Source of the DNA: a bacterium
GTDB lineage: Bacteria; Verrucomicrobiota; Verrucomicrobiia; Limisphaerales; J093
DNA: 47,238 bases
Direction of reading: 5' to 3'
NCBI GenBank assembly: GCA_021823625.1
Contig: JAKANS010000022.1
Location: forward strand, 1 to 47,238
Both the position numbers and the translations under genes were made by a program. Positions 17,815 through 26,060 of this stretch are shown here, one piece after another (within the stretch, counting starts at the first letter, position 1; each line of letters opens with the position of its first letter). Under the pieces are notes generated by a model, which ran no database searches, had not been told where the DNA came from, and saw nothing but the letters and a program-made list of their open reading frames with translations.

Positions 17815-18819
17815 TTAGTGATGGTTGGTTGGTGTCGCCGGCTTGTCGCCGCCGTTCCTTTTGCCGAACGGAACGGCTGCCTCAGCGAGAAGCAAGGCCA
17901 TCTGCTTCTCGTCGTCGGGCTCCGGGGATCGGTAGTCGGCCTGCATCTCAAGTTCCTCACCCCTGAAGTCCGGGTATAGCGCGGCGAGCCGGGGAATGGC
18001 TTCCTCTGCCAGACTGAAATACTGAGCGTCCACTTCGATGCCGATCGCGTCGTATCCGATGGTCTGCGCCGCGGCCACGGTGGATCCGGAACCCATAAAC
18101 GGATCGAGCACAATGCCTTCGCCCAGTGGCAAGAGCGCACGAACCAGGATGCGCATGAGATGCTGCGGCTTGAGACAGGGGTGGTTCGAGATGGCTTCCT
18201 CCCGGTCGGGCGTGCGCCCGCTGGGTATAACGTCAGGCAGCGGTTTGTCGGCAGCAAGCCGGCGGAGGCCGCCTGTTTTCCAGCGACGCAGGTTCTGTGC
18301 GACGGTCTTTTCGCCGATGGGCTTCCGAAACAACATCCACGGCTCGTAAGCGCCTTTCGGTGTCACACAGACTTCCGGGAACTCGCGTTCGGCATTCTTC
18401 GGTCGGTCGCCGCCACGGAAGCTGAAGTAAAGCCGCAAGATGGCCGGCCGGATCTCGTAACCTGCCTCCGCCATCGCCATCTGCACCAGTGGCTGCAGGA
18501 TGGGATGCCCGGCCACGCACACGTGTGCCCCAGGCACCAGCACCGGAAGGAGCAATCTGCCCCATTCGGAGAAAAACCTTTTGAGGTCTTCCTTCTGGAC
18601 CTCGTTCAGGACAGTAAAGCGCGGCAACGGGTCGCGGCGACTGCCACCAATGGTGGGAGGCAGGCGCCAAACGCCACCGCGCCCAGCACGCAACTTCGAA
18701 ACCTCCTTCTGGGTGAATTCCAGCAGGCCGTAAGGCGGGTCGGTGCAGACGGCGTGCAGCGAGTGCTGAGGACGCTCGCGCAGCCAATCGAAACAATCGG
18801 CGTGGAAAAGTTGCTGCAT
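17815..18819 (-). CDS. Beta-class DNA methyltransferase (N6-adenine or N4-cytosine)
   Basis: The protein has 334 residues. The catalytic motif IV DPPY appears early (CTDPPYGLLEF, about residues 28-38) and the SAM-binding motif I DPFMGSGST appears late (about 254-262). This order defines the beta class of amino-methyltransferases. The central part is the target-recognition region. The start was placed at ATG 18819; a TTG six bases further out is possible. It is divergent from a nuclease gene 71 bases away, the arrangement of a type II restriction-modification pair, where it would protect host DNA. The recognition site cannot be read from the sequence. Confidence 0.88.
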   Translation of the reverse strand: MQQLFHADCFDWLRERPQHSLHAVCTDPPYGLLEFTQKEVSKLRAGRGGVWRLPPTIGGSRRDPLPRFTVLNEVQKEDLKRFFSEWGRLLLPVLVPGAHVCVAGHPILQPLVQMAMAEAGYEIRPAILRLYFSFRGGDRPKNAEREFPEVCVTPKGAYEPWMLFRKPIGEKTVAQNLRRWKTGGLRRLAADKPLPDVIPSGRTPDREEAISNHPCLKPQHLMRILVRALLPLGEGIVLDPFMGSGSTVAAAQTIGYDAIGIEVDAQYFSLAEEAIPRLAALYPDFRGEELEMQADYRSPEPDDEKQMALLLAEAAVPFGKRNGGDKPATPTNHH

Positions 18820-18834
18820 TCGCAATGGCTGACT

Positions 18835-18852
18835 TTTCGCCTATAGGCGAAA
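18835..18852. promoter_or_regulatory. Perfect 18-base palindrome between methyltransferase and HTH-nuclease genes
   Basis: TTTCGCCTATAGGCGAAA is a perfect dyad centred at 18843/18844. It sits 15 bases before the methyltransferase ATG and 38 bases before the nuclease ATG. A second half-site, GGCGAAA, occurs at 18885-18891 overlapping the nuclease start codon, 39 bases (about four helical turns) from the first. This matches how controller-protein boxes are placed in restriction-modification loci. The likely binder is the HTH domain of the nuclease itself. Binding is inferred, not shown. Confidence 0.6.
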
Positions 18853-18890
18853 GACGCGCAAGCCCATTCTTGGTATCAACCAAAGGCGAA

Positions 18891-19793
18891 ATGGAAGCCA
18901 AGACCATCATCGGGCGATTCGTCCGCAAACTCCGCGAGCAAAAACGCCTGACGCAAGACCAAGTCGCCGCCCGGACCGGCATCTCCTATCAGTTTCTCTC
19001 CGGCTTCGAGAATGGACGCGAGAACATCTCCCTGGACACGCTCGAATCTCTGGCCAAGAGCCTGGGCTGTCCGCTCCAGCAAGTGGTGGCCGGAGCTTAC
19101 GCACCCGACTCCGCCGGCTCCCCCCCGGAGGTCAACCCCGATTACTTTCGCCCTCAGACGCCGTTGCCGTTGGGGATGAAGGTAAGCCATCTGCAGGCCG
19201 CGATGAATGCGACGCAAAGCCTCGTCTTCCGCATCAATGCCAACCTGCTGGCCAGTGGTGCCAAGCCGTTACCGGAATACATCCAGGGGAACAATTTCAG
19301 CGGTCTCGTCTCCAATGTGTTCTGCGACGCCCTTCACGAGCACTCACCGTACAAGCACAACTCCGACCAACGCTATCCTGACCTCATCAACCCTCAGGCA
19401 AGAGAACACAGCCAAACCGTCGGCCTCGAGGTCAAGTCCACAATTCAGATAGGTAAAGGCGGGGAAAGCCACAACGGCCATTCCGGTTGGCACCTGATTG
19501 CCTGCTTTGCGATCGAATCGCAGACTGGCGCTGTCCGCTTCATACACGTAATGGTGGCTGAGTTGAACGGACACCAACATCCGGAGCCGGACTGGACTTA
19601 CGTGGGCAGCAAGGTCAACGCGGTAACCGGTAGCCGCCGCACCGAAACGTACAATACAACGCTCATCGGCACCACGAAACTACGCGACGGCTCAGTTTAC
19701 CTGGACCCGACGGTCGTCCATTTCAGTCGGTGGCGGCAGATGCGACGAAGTCCAACTCCGCCCTTCTCGATTTTCTACCAAGCGGGCTCGTAA
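18891..19793 (+). CDS. Fused HTH regulator-restriction endonuclease (type II R-M)
   Basis: The protein has 300 residues. Residues about 6-64 are a Cro/C1-type helix-turn-helix (LREQKRLTQDQVAARTGISYQ, then FENGRENISLDTLESLAKSLG), very like restriction-modification controller proteins. Residues about 90-300 look like a PD-(D/E)xK nuclease: P163-D164, then E180-V-K182, with a following GKGGESHNGHSGWHLIACF segment. The partner gene is the divergent DNA methyltransferase. The ATG at 18891 is preferred: AGGCGA precedes it, the family's HTH begins just after it, and the alternative ATG at 18825 would leave 5 bases between divergent starts and put the palindrome inside the coding region. It would cut unmethylated DNA and probably also repress its own locus. 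The nuclease assignment is by motif only. Confidence 0.72.
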   Translation: MEAKTIIGRFVRKLREQKRLTQDQVAARTGISYQFLSGFENGRENISLDTLESLAKSLGCPLQQVVAGAYAPDSAGSPPEVNPDYFRPQTPLPLGMKVSHLQAAMNATQSLVFRINANLLASGAKPLPEYIQGNNFSGLVSNVFCDALHEHSPYKHNSDQRYPDLINPQAREHSQTVGLEVKSTIQIGKGGESHNGHSGWHLIACFAIESQTGAVRFIHVMVAELNGHQHPEPDWTYVGSKVNAVTGSRRTETYNTTLIGTTKLRDGSVYLDPTVVHFSRWRQMRRSPTPPFSIFYQAGS

Positions 19794-19866
19794 GGCACAA
19801 AGCTGCCAGTGCCGCATTTGACCGCTGGCTTTTCTGCCGGTGTGTAGGTGAACCGATCCGGTTGCG

Positions 19867-20556
19867 TCATTCGATTGGGTAGGCTGGCGTGATTGCGCAA
19901 GCCGCCGAACCGGCCTCCCCAGTTACGATGCCCACGCCGGCGGAGGTGCCAAGGCGGTTGGCGCCGGCTTCGATCATCGCCCGCGCGGTGGCAGCGTCGC
20001 GAATGCCCCCCGCGGCCTTCACCCCAAACTTCGGCCCCACCGCTTCGCGCAGGAGCTTCACGTCCTCGATCGTGGCGCCGCCCGCCGCGAAACCGGTCGA
20101 GGTCTTCACGAACCGCGCGCCCGATTCGAGGATGAGGCTGCAGGCCCGGAGTTTTTCGTCGCGGTTCAGCAGGCAGGCCTCAATGATGACCTTGACCGGC
20201 AGGCCATCGGCGGCTTCCACCACGTCGCGCAATTCGCGGAACACGAACCGGTCATCCCCGTCTTTGAGCCGGCCGATGTTGAGAACCATGTCAATTTCCT
20301 GCGCGCCGGCATCAACGGCTGCCTCGGTCTCGAAGCGCTTGGCGTCGGCGTCCATCGCACCGAGCGGAAAGCCGACGACTGTGGCGACTTTCACCGTGGT
20401 TTCCTCGAGGCAATGACGCGCCAATTCGACGCGCGAACCGTTCACGCAAACGGCGTAAAAACGGTGCTCCCGCGCTTCGGCGCAGAGCCACTCGATGTCC
20501 TTTGCGGTGGCGTCAGGTCGCAGGCAGGTGTGGTCGATGTAATCCGCCAGGTTCAT
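19867..20556 (-). CDS. deoC: Deoxyribose-phosphate aldolase
   Basis: This 229-residue protein matches DeoC in length and motifs. D89 (EIDMVLNIG) and the Schiff-base lysine K151 (FVKTSTGF) are present, as is the second lysine K180 in GVKAAGGIR. It splits 2-deoxyribose-5-phosphate into acetaldehyde and glyceraldehyde-3-phosphate in the cytoplasm, the last step of deoxynucleoside breakdown. The ATG at 20556 was chosen because the protein family starts close to the IDHT motif (residues 7-10). No other deoxynucleoside salvage genes are adjacent. Confidence 0.93.
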   Translation of the reverse strand: MNLADYIDHTCLRPDATAKDIEWLCAEAREHRFYAVCVNGSRVELARHCLEETTVKVATVVGFPLGAMDADAKRFETEAAVDAGAQEIDMVLNIGRLKDGDDRFVFRELRDVVEAADGLPVKVIIEACLLNRDEKLRACSLILESGARFVKTSTGFAAGGATIEDVKLLREAVGPKFGVKAAGGIRDAATARAMIEAGANRLGTSAGVGIVTGEAGSAACAITPAYPIE

Positions 20557-20613
20557 GGCCCGCCAGCTTCGGCACGGTGGCGTGCGAAGGCAAGGCCGGC
20601 GACGATGGCAGAA

Positions 20614-20741
20614 CCGAGTTGACTCACGGCAAGACGTTACCGGAGGCGGAGGGCCGTCAGGTCTGCGTTGACTCCCGATCCAGGTTACCCGGGGCAGTGA
20701 AGAAGGGCTTCCGTTTGGCCTCAAGGCTTTTCTGCAAGGCG
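20614..20741. repeat. 128-base direct repeat, left copy
   Basis: These 128 bases recur at 47111-47238 with one mismatch (A at 20650, G at 47147). The right copy runs off the window, so the repeat is longer. The sequence is the 3' end and flank of an integrase-type transposase read on the minus strand. Homology begins sharply at CCGAGTTGACTC in both copies, which probably marks one end of the mobile element. Confidence 0.9.
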
Positions 20742-21240
20742 AACGGATCCAGCGCCGCGGGTTGCGCCCGCAGCCGGGCCTTGGTCGCCTCCGGGAGGCC
20801 CGCGCCGGCCCGGCACCGCGGCTCCGGGGGCGGCGGCTCGTAGATCCGCTTGGTCTTGCCGCCCTTTTTCTCCCGCTGCAGGCGCTTGAACGTCGGCTTG
20901 AAGGGACGCCCTTCCCCGGCCTAGCGGTCGTTCAGCAACGGCACCAGTGCGGGCTGCCCGAAACGTTCGGACCCGAAGAGCGGCCGCCCGGGCGTCCCGT
21001 TTTTCTGCTCGCAGTGGGTGTTGTCGCTCTGGCGACAGGCCCGGCGGCGCGCCCCGGGCAGCCGGGCCGGCCGCCCGGTCCGATGCCGGTAGAGCGCCCC
21101 GTTGCGGAACTCGCCCCCGGGGTCGGTGTGGAACCGCGTACGGCACCGGCGGTTCCCACTCCGGCACCTGCGCGCGCCCGGCGGCGGCGCGCTGGTTCCA
21201 CACGGCGCGGTTCTCCGTCCCCCCGCGGTTCGTCCGGTGC
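20657..21240 (-). pseudogene. Remnant of an integrase-type (rve, DDE) transposase
   Basis: The minus strand encodes the C-terminal part of an IS481-like integrase-catalytic transposase. The second catalytic aspartate lies in FHTDPGGEF and the catalytic glutamate in DNTHCEQKNG, followed by LFGSERFGQPALVPLLND. After an in-frame TAG at 20921-20923 the frame resumes with KPTFKRLQREKKGGKTKRIY and LDPFALQKSLEAKRKPFF up to the TGA at 20657. Upstream, homology continues in another frame (VWNQRAAAGRAQVPEWEPP), so there is also a frameshift near 21130-21150. The N-terminal half is missing. The gene is therefore dead as assembled. The fragment abuts the end of the propeller-hydrolase gene. Confidence 0.75.
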
Positions 21241-22494
21241 GAGCAACCGGATTTCCTGGAGGCACATTCCGTAACGGCTGCCGCGCGGGCGGGACTTGAA
21301 CACGATGCCGCCCCAGCCGGAACTGAAGTTGCCGGCAAAGCACAGCCAGAGCGTGCGGCCGTCCGCGCTGATGAACTTGGACGGGAGGTTCACGAAATAC
21401 GCCTGCTCGCCGAAATTCTTGAGGTACGTCACCCGCTTCCACGGGCCGGTGAGGCGGTCGGATTCGAGCAGGTAGGTGTTGAAACGCGAGACGGTGTTGC
21501 CGCCGTCAGTCACGCACAGGAGGTACTTCTTGAGCGGCGCGTCGTAGGTCATGGTCACGCACCCCATGTTGTCCCGCCACGCGGCGATGGGCTTGATGGC
21601 CTTGAAGTCCTTCGACCACGTCGGCTGGCCCGAAGCGTCGTCGCCGGCGAAAAACTCGTACTGCGACGCGTCATTCATGTTCGCGATGCTGGGGGTGACG
21701 CGGACGAGGTAAATCTCGTCGCCGGTAATCCATGAGTTGTAGGCAAAGCGACGTCCCTCCGGGCCAACGCTGGCGCCGTGGCCGGTGAGGTACGCCTTGC
21801 CGTCCGGCGAATGGCGCATCGCCTGGCCAAAGTCCACGAAGTGCGGCGACCCGATTTTCACCGGCTCGCCGTTGAGCGCGTGCTCGCCGAACAGCGGTTT
21901 CTCCGGCGTGCAAGGCGTCTGCGTCCAGGTCTGGCCGAAATCGGTGGACCAGCGGAAGCCGACGAACGGCCCCAGCCAGGGCCAGTTGTAAGGGATGCCG
22001 TCGCGACGCACCTGTCCGCTCGGATGCAGGCAATATGTGCCGTAATACCAGACGCCATCGTACACGAGGCTCCCACACGGGTAACGGCCTTCGTACGGTC
22101 GCGGGCTGGACTTGAAGACGCCCTGATTGGTGACGACCAAATGGAGTGGATCGCTGCCAAGGATCGTCGCGTGTCCGGTGGTGGCGTCGGCACCCGCCGA
22201 CGAGGAGCCGAGGCCATTCACGATGCCATCAGTCCAGGGCGAATAAAGGTTGCCGTCCGCGGCCCACGACGGATACCAGGTGTCGGCGTAGGTGTACTCC
22301 GCGTGGCGGCCGGTGAAGCCGACGCCGACCAGCGACCCGGACTTCGGAAACGGACAGTCTGGCGGCGATTCGGAGGGCCAGACGCGGTAAGGCGTCTTGG
22401 CGGGCGCGGGCACCAGACGCTCGGCGGCGCGCGCGGCGAGCAAACCCGAGCAAAGCGCAACGACAGCGAGCAGCGAGCATTTCAAGCAGGTCAT
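20932..22494 (-). CDS. Secreted beta-propeller hydrolase-like protein with element-derived C-terminus
   Basis: This encodes 520 residues. A signal peptide occupies about 1-23 (LLAVVALCSGLLAARA). Residues about 40-418 show propeller-type repeats with Trp/Gly-rich blades (DTWYPSWAADGNLYSPWTDG, RWSTDFGQTW, RNTYLLESDRLTGPW-like, LWLCFAGNFSSGWGG). They resemble DUF4185-type glycoside-hydrolase-like proteins from polysaccharide-degrading bacteria. After the sequence SRYGMCLQEIRLL (about 406-418) the protein turns into Arg/Gly/Pro-rich sequence with no fold. That part is a wrong-frame reading of the adjoining transposase remnant, so the natural stop was lost by insertion. The last 100 residues should not be treated as a domain. 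It diverges from the GH97 gene, and both may act on the same glycan. Confidence 0.7.
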   Translation of the reverse strand: MTCLKCSLLAVVALCSGLLAARAAERLVPAPAKTPYRVWPSESPPDCPFPKSGSLVGVGFTGRHAEYTYADTWYPSWAADGNLYSPWTDGIVNGLGSSSAGADATTGHATILGSDPLHLVVTNQGVFKSSPRPYEGRYPCGSLVYDGVWYYGTYCLHPSGQVRRDGIPYNWPWLGPFVGFRWSTDFGQTWTQTPCTPEKPLFGEHALNGEPVKIGSPHFVDFGQAMRHSPDGKAYLTGHGASVGPEGRRFAYNSWITGDEIYLVRVTPSIANMNDASQYEFFAGDDASGQPTWSKDFKAIKPIAAWRDNMGCVTMTYDAPLKKYLLCVTDGGNTVSRFNTYLLESDRLTGPWKRVTYLKNFGEQAYFVNLPSKFISADGRTLWLCFAGNFSSGWGGIVFKSRPRGSRYGMCLQEIRLLAPDEPRGDGEPRRVEPARRRRARAGAGVGTAGAVRGSTPTPGASSATGRSTGIGPGGRPGCPGRAAGPVARATTPTASRKTGRPGGRSSGPNVSGSPHWCRC

Positions 22495-22674
22495 GCGGAC
22501 AAGCTATGCGAACCGGCGCCAGCGGCTTTGACGAACATCAAGGCTGCGGGGGTGGTGACACGCCAGCGCCGGTTGGACACCAGCGCTCCGGCAATACCGG
22601 GACGCCGTGTTCATGGACGAGGTCGCGGAACAGTTTTGCGCCAGCGGGTGAAACCGGCTATTCCCTCGGTTCGC

Positions 22675-24777
22675 ATGAAGCCTGCAACGATCTCTGTCTT
22701 CGCGAGTCGGGCCGACAACTGCGCGCGCCGCTTGTGCCCCGGCCCGGCTGTCACTGTTCCCTCCCCTGCCCTGCCTTTGCTGGGCCGCCGAAAGCAAGTT
22801 CTGTTGGCAGCGATGAGTGCCGGACTCTTCCTGGTGTCTTCCACAGCTCGGGCTGAAAGTTGGGCCGTCACCTCACCCAACGGCGAGGTCCGGATTTCGG
22901 TTCGACTCGCCGATCTGGGCGGAACCGCCGATTACCCGAAGCAGCCACCGCGGCTTTACTACCGTGTGGAGCAAGGTCGGGAAGCGAGCCGGGCCGCGGT
23001 CATCGGCGATTCGCCGCTGGGCCTCGAGATCGCCGGCCTCGATTTGCTCGACGGCTTGCGCTTCCAGTCGGCCAGCGAGCCGCGACCGATCGAGGCGTCC
23101 TACGAAATGGTCCGTGGCAAACGCCGGCAGTGCCACAACCGCGCGAACGAGGTGACGCTCGCCTTTCGCAACCCTGCCGGCCAGGCTTTGGAAATTGATC
23201 TGCGCGCATACGACGACGGCGCGGCTTTTCGTTATCGCGTGCCGGGCGGCGGCGATGCGGCGCGCACGCTCAACGCCGAAGCCACCGGTTTCGCCTTGCC
23301 GGCCGACGCCAGGCTGTGGCTGGCACCCAGCGACAAGGCCACGACCTACAGCCCCGCCTACGAGACTTACTATGAAAACGAAATCCCGGTCGGCACCGCG
23401 TCACCGACTGGCAAAGGCTGGTCATTTCCCGTTTTGTTCCGAACCGGCGACAGCCAGCACTGGGGGCTGATCACCGAGGCGAACCTGGGCGACAATTATT
23501 GCGGCACCCGGCTGTCCAGCACGGCACCGGGCGGCGTCTATCGCATCGCCCTGCCGGATCCCGAGGAAGGCCACGGCACCGGTTCGGTGAATCCAACGTC
23601 GAAGCTGCCTTGGGGAATGCCCTGGCGCGTCATCATCCTTGGCAGTTCGCTGGCGAACATCGTCGAATCCACGCTCGTCACCGATCTTTCCGAGCCATCA
23701 CAAATCCAGGACCCCGGCTGGATTCATCCGGGTCGCGTGGCCTGGAGTTGGTGGTCAGACCCGCCCAGTCCACAAGACGGCGCGAAGCAAAAGCAGTTCG
23801 TGGACCTCGCCGCCGAGATGGGCTGGGAGTACGTGCTGGTGGATGCCAATTGGGACATCATGGACAACGGCAACATCCACGACGTGATCCGTTACGCGAA
23901 GAGCAAAGGCATCGGGGTGTTGCTCTGGTACAACTCCGGCGGTCCGCACAACGTCGTCACCGAAAAGCCCCGCGGTACTCTGTCGGCACCGGAGTTGCGC
24001 CGCTTCGAATTCGAGTTGCTCCGCAAATGGGGCGTCAAAGGCGTGAAGGTGGATTTCTTCCAGAGCGACAAGCAGAACGTGATCGGTCTATACCAGGCCA
24101 TCCTCCGCGATGCCGCCGCCGCCGGGATCCTGGTGGATTTTCACGGTTGCACGCTGCCGCGCGGTTGGTCGCGCACCTGGCCGAACCTCATGTCGATGGA
24201 AGCCGTGCGTGGCGAGGAGTGCTACATCTTCGACGCCCAATACCCGGAACGCGCACCGGTCCAGAACGCCATCCTGCCGTTCACGCGCAACACGGTCGGG
24301 CCGATGGACTACACGCCGGTCGGCTTCTCGGACAACCGCTACCCGCACCGGACGACTTGGGCACACGAATTGGCGCTGTCGGTGCTGTTCGAGACGGGCC
24401 TGCTCCACTTCACCGACAAGGCGGAGGCGTACCTGACGCTGCCGGACGCGCCCAAACAGTTTCTGAAAAACGTGCCGGTGACCTGGGACGACACGCGCTT
24501 CGTCGCGGGCTATCCGGGGCAATTCGCGATCCTCGCCCGACGCAAGGGCGACACTTGGTATCTGGCCGGCGTGAACGGCGGCCAGGGGCCACGCGAAGAA
24601 CGCGTCAGGCTCGGGTCCTGGCTGGGCACGGGCACCTACGAGATGGAGCGGATCGGCGACGGCGCTGACGGCCGCAGCTTCTCAACCGAAACTCAGCCGG
24701 TCGTCGCGGGTCGGGAGTTCGTGGTCAACCTGCACCCGTTCGGCGGTTTTGTGGCCACGCTCAAGCCCGCCCGGTGA
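22675..24777 (+). CDS. Secreted glycoside hydrolase family 97 protein
   Basis: This encodes about 700 residues. The signal peptide is [20 protein letters not shown] (about 40-60), preceded by an RRK cluster; the exact start is unsure, and ATG 22813 or a nearby non-ATG codon would give a shorter leader. GH97 features follow: an N-terminal beta-sandwich ([14 protein letters not shown]), the catalytic barrel with [19 protein letters not shown] and [15 protein letters not shown], then [18 protein letters not shown] and the C-terminal domain. The aspartate in KVDF (D460) occupies the site of the nucleophile of the retaining, alpha-galactosidase-like branch, rather than the inverting SusB type; this is an inference. 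It would release alpha-linked sugars outside the cytoplasm. Confidence 0.87.
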   Translation: MKPATISVFASRADNCARRLCPGPAVTVPSPALPLLGRRKQVLLAAMSAGLFLVSSTARAESWAVTSPNGEVRISVRLADLGGTADYPKQPPRLYYRVEQGREASRAAVIGDSPLGLEIAGLDLLDGLRFQSASEPRPIEASYEMVRGKRRQCHNRANEVTLAFRNPAGQALEIDLRAYDDGAAFRYRVPGGGDAARTLNAEATGFALPADARLWLAPSDKATTYSPAYETYYENEIPVGTASPTGKGWSFPVLFRTGDSQHWGLITEANLGDNYCGTRLSSTAPGGVYRIALPDPEEGHGTGSVNPTSKLPWGMPWRVIILGSSLANIVESTLVTDLSEPSQIQDPGWIHPGRVAWSWWSDPPSPQDGAKQKQFVDLAAEMGWEYVLVDANWDIMDNGNIHDVIRYAKSKGIGVLLWYNSGGPHNVVTEKPRGTLSAPELRRFEFELLRKWGVKGVKVDFFQSDKQNVIGLYQAILRDAAAAGILVDFHGCTLPRGWSRTWPNLMSMEAVRGEECYIFDAQYPERAPVQNAILPFTRNTVGPMDYTPVGFSDNRYPHRTTWAHELALSVLFETGLLHFTDKAEAYLTLPDAPKQFLKNVPVTWDDTRFVAGYPGQFAILARRKGDTWYLAGVNGGQGPREERVRLGSWLGTGTYEMERIGDGADGRSFSTETQPVVAGREFVVNLHPFGGFVATLKPAR

Positions 24778-24836
24778 GGCTCAGTTCAAGCCTCGCCTCG
24801 TCGGCCGCGGCTCGGACCAAGCTTTCCTGCTACGCC

Positions 24837-25802
24837 ATGCCGCCCTTGCTGGAAGTACGGAATCTCAGCGTCCGCTACCCGGCGCGCCCCACCCTGCTCG
24901 GGCGACCCACCGCCTGGGTACGTGCGGTCGAGGATGTCAGTCTCGAAATCGCACCCGGCGAAACGCTTGGCCTGGTCGGCGAAAGCGGCTGCGGCAAATC
25001 CAGCCTGGGACGCGCCGTTGTGCGCCTCGTCGAACCGGCCGGTGGAACAGTCCGTTTCGCGGGCCGGGACATCACCCACCTCCGCAGCGAACCGTTGCGG
25101 CGCGTGCGGCGTCAGCTTCAGATGGTGTTCCAGGATCCGTTTGGTTCGCTCAACCCGCGGCTGACCGTCGGCCAGAGCGTGGCCGAAGCGCTTGAAATCC
25201 ATCGGCTCGTGCCCGACCGCGCCCACCGCACGGCGCGCGTGGCCGAACTGCTCGTCGCCGTGGGGCTCGATCCCGGTCTCGCCGACCGCTACCCGCACGA
25301 ATTCAGCGGCGGGCAGCGCCAGCGCATCGGCATCGCGCGGGCGCTGGCGGTCGAGCCGAAGTTGATCGTTTGTGACGAACCGGTGAGTGCGCTGGACGTT
25401 TCGGCGCAGGCGCAAATCGTCAATCTGCTCCAGGATCTCCAGCGCGACCGCGGGCTGGCCTATCTCTTCATTGCCCACGACCTCGCGGTGGTGGAACACA
25501 TCAGCCAGCGGATCGTGGTGTTGTACCTCGGGTGCGTGGTGGAAACGGCGCCCGCCCGCGATTTGTTGGCCGCGCCACGCCACCCGTACACGCAGGCGCT
25601 GATCTCGGCCGTGCCGGTGGTGGACCCGGCCTCGCGCCGCCAAAGGCTCGTATTGCCGGGCGAAGCGCCTTCGCCGCTGGCGCCGCCACCGGGCTGTCCG
25701 TTCCACCCGCGCTGCCCGATCGCCGAGGCGCGGTGCCGCGCGGAGTTGCCGCCGCTGCGCGAAATCCAACCCGGCCACCGCGTCGCCTGCCATCTGGCCT
25801 GA
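24837..25802 (+). CDS. Peptide/nickel-type ABC transporter ATP-binding protein (DppF/OppF family)
   Basis: The protein has 321 residues. Walker A is GESGCGKSS at 48-56, the Q-loop is in [12 protein letters not shown], the signature is SGGQRQR, Walker B is [12 protein letters not shown], and the switch histidine is in FIAHD. The C-terminal CPFHPRCP segment is the oligopeptide-transporter extension found in OppD/F and DppD/F. It would drive import of peptides or similar solutes, but no permease, binding protein or second ATPase gene is nearby, so it is an orphan here. The ATG at 24837 matches the family start; upstream in-frame residues are low-complexity. Confidence 0.9.
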   Translation: MPPLLEVRNLSVRYPARPTLLGRPTAWVRAVEDVSLEIAPGETLGLVGESGCGKSSLGRAVVRLVEPAGGTVRFAGRDITHLRSEPLRRVRRQLQMVFQDPFGSLNPRLTVGQSVAEALEIHRLVPDRAHRTARVAELLVAVGLDPGLADRYPHEFSGGQRQRIGIARALAVEPKLIVCDEPVSALDVSAQAQIVNLLQDLQRDRGLAYLFIAHDLAVVEHISQRIVVLYLGCVVETAPARDLLAAPRHPYTQALISAVPVVDPASRRQRLVLPGEAPSPLAPPPGCPFHPRCPIAEARCRAELPPLREIQPGHRVACHLA

Positions 25803-25808
25803 TACGGC

Positions 25809-26060
25809 GTGTTCGATGCGGAAGGTACAGGCGCCGTGCCGATACCGGCCGACGACTGGATCTAGACTTTCCACTTCGCGCGCTCGAAGCTCTCGCCCGG
25901 GCAAGTGCTCGACGGCGTGGTTGGTTACGCCCGAATGCGACCGCACCTCGACAACTACAAAATCGACGACCTGGTCACCGTCCTCAAGATCGGCTGGCGG
26001 AAGTTGAGCGTGGACACTGCGCCGACGAATCCTCCTCGGTGCGAACTCCCTCACCAATGA
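25809..26060 (+). pseudogene. Possible protein-coding remnant, unrecognised
   Basis: Between the ABC gene and the nuclease gene one plus-strand frame reads like real protein. It starts at GTG 25809, is interrupted by TAG at 25863-25865, then continues FHFARSKLSPGQVLDGVVGY, RMRPHLDNYKIDDLVTVLKI and GWRKLSVD, and ends in a TGA that overlaps the next ATG. It may be the C-terminal scrap of a decayed gene. I could not place the family. Confidence 0.3.

Noticed and set aside
18825..18890. Upstream ATG for the HTH-nuclease at 18825
   Set aside because: It would leave 5 bases between divergent start codons, put the palindrome in coding sequence and add 22 residues unlike HTH proteins; ATG 18891 has AGGCGA before it.
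20932..21240. Arg-rich C-terminus of the propeller protein as a nucleic-acid-binding domain
   Set aside because: It is the transposase remnant translated in a wrong frame, so its composition reflects GC-rich DNA only.
21778..22674. 300-residue N-terminal extension of the GH97 frame
   Set aside because: It lies opposite the well-supported propeller gene and reads as low-complexity; the signal peptide begins only after 22675.
24774..25802. Complete peptide ABC transporter locus
   Set aside because: Only the ATP-binding gene is present; no permease, binding protein or second ATPase could be found on either side.
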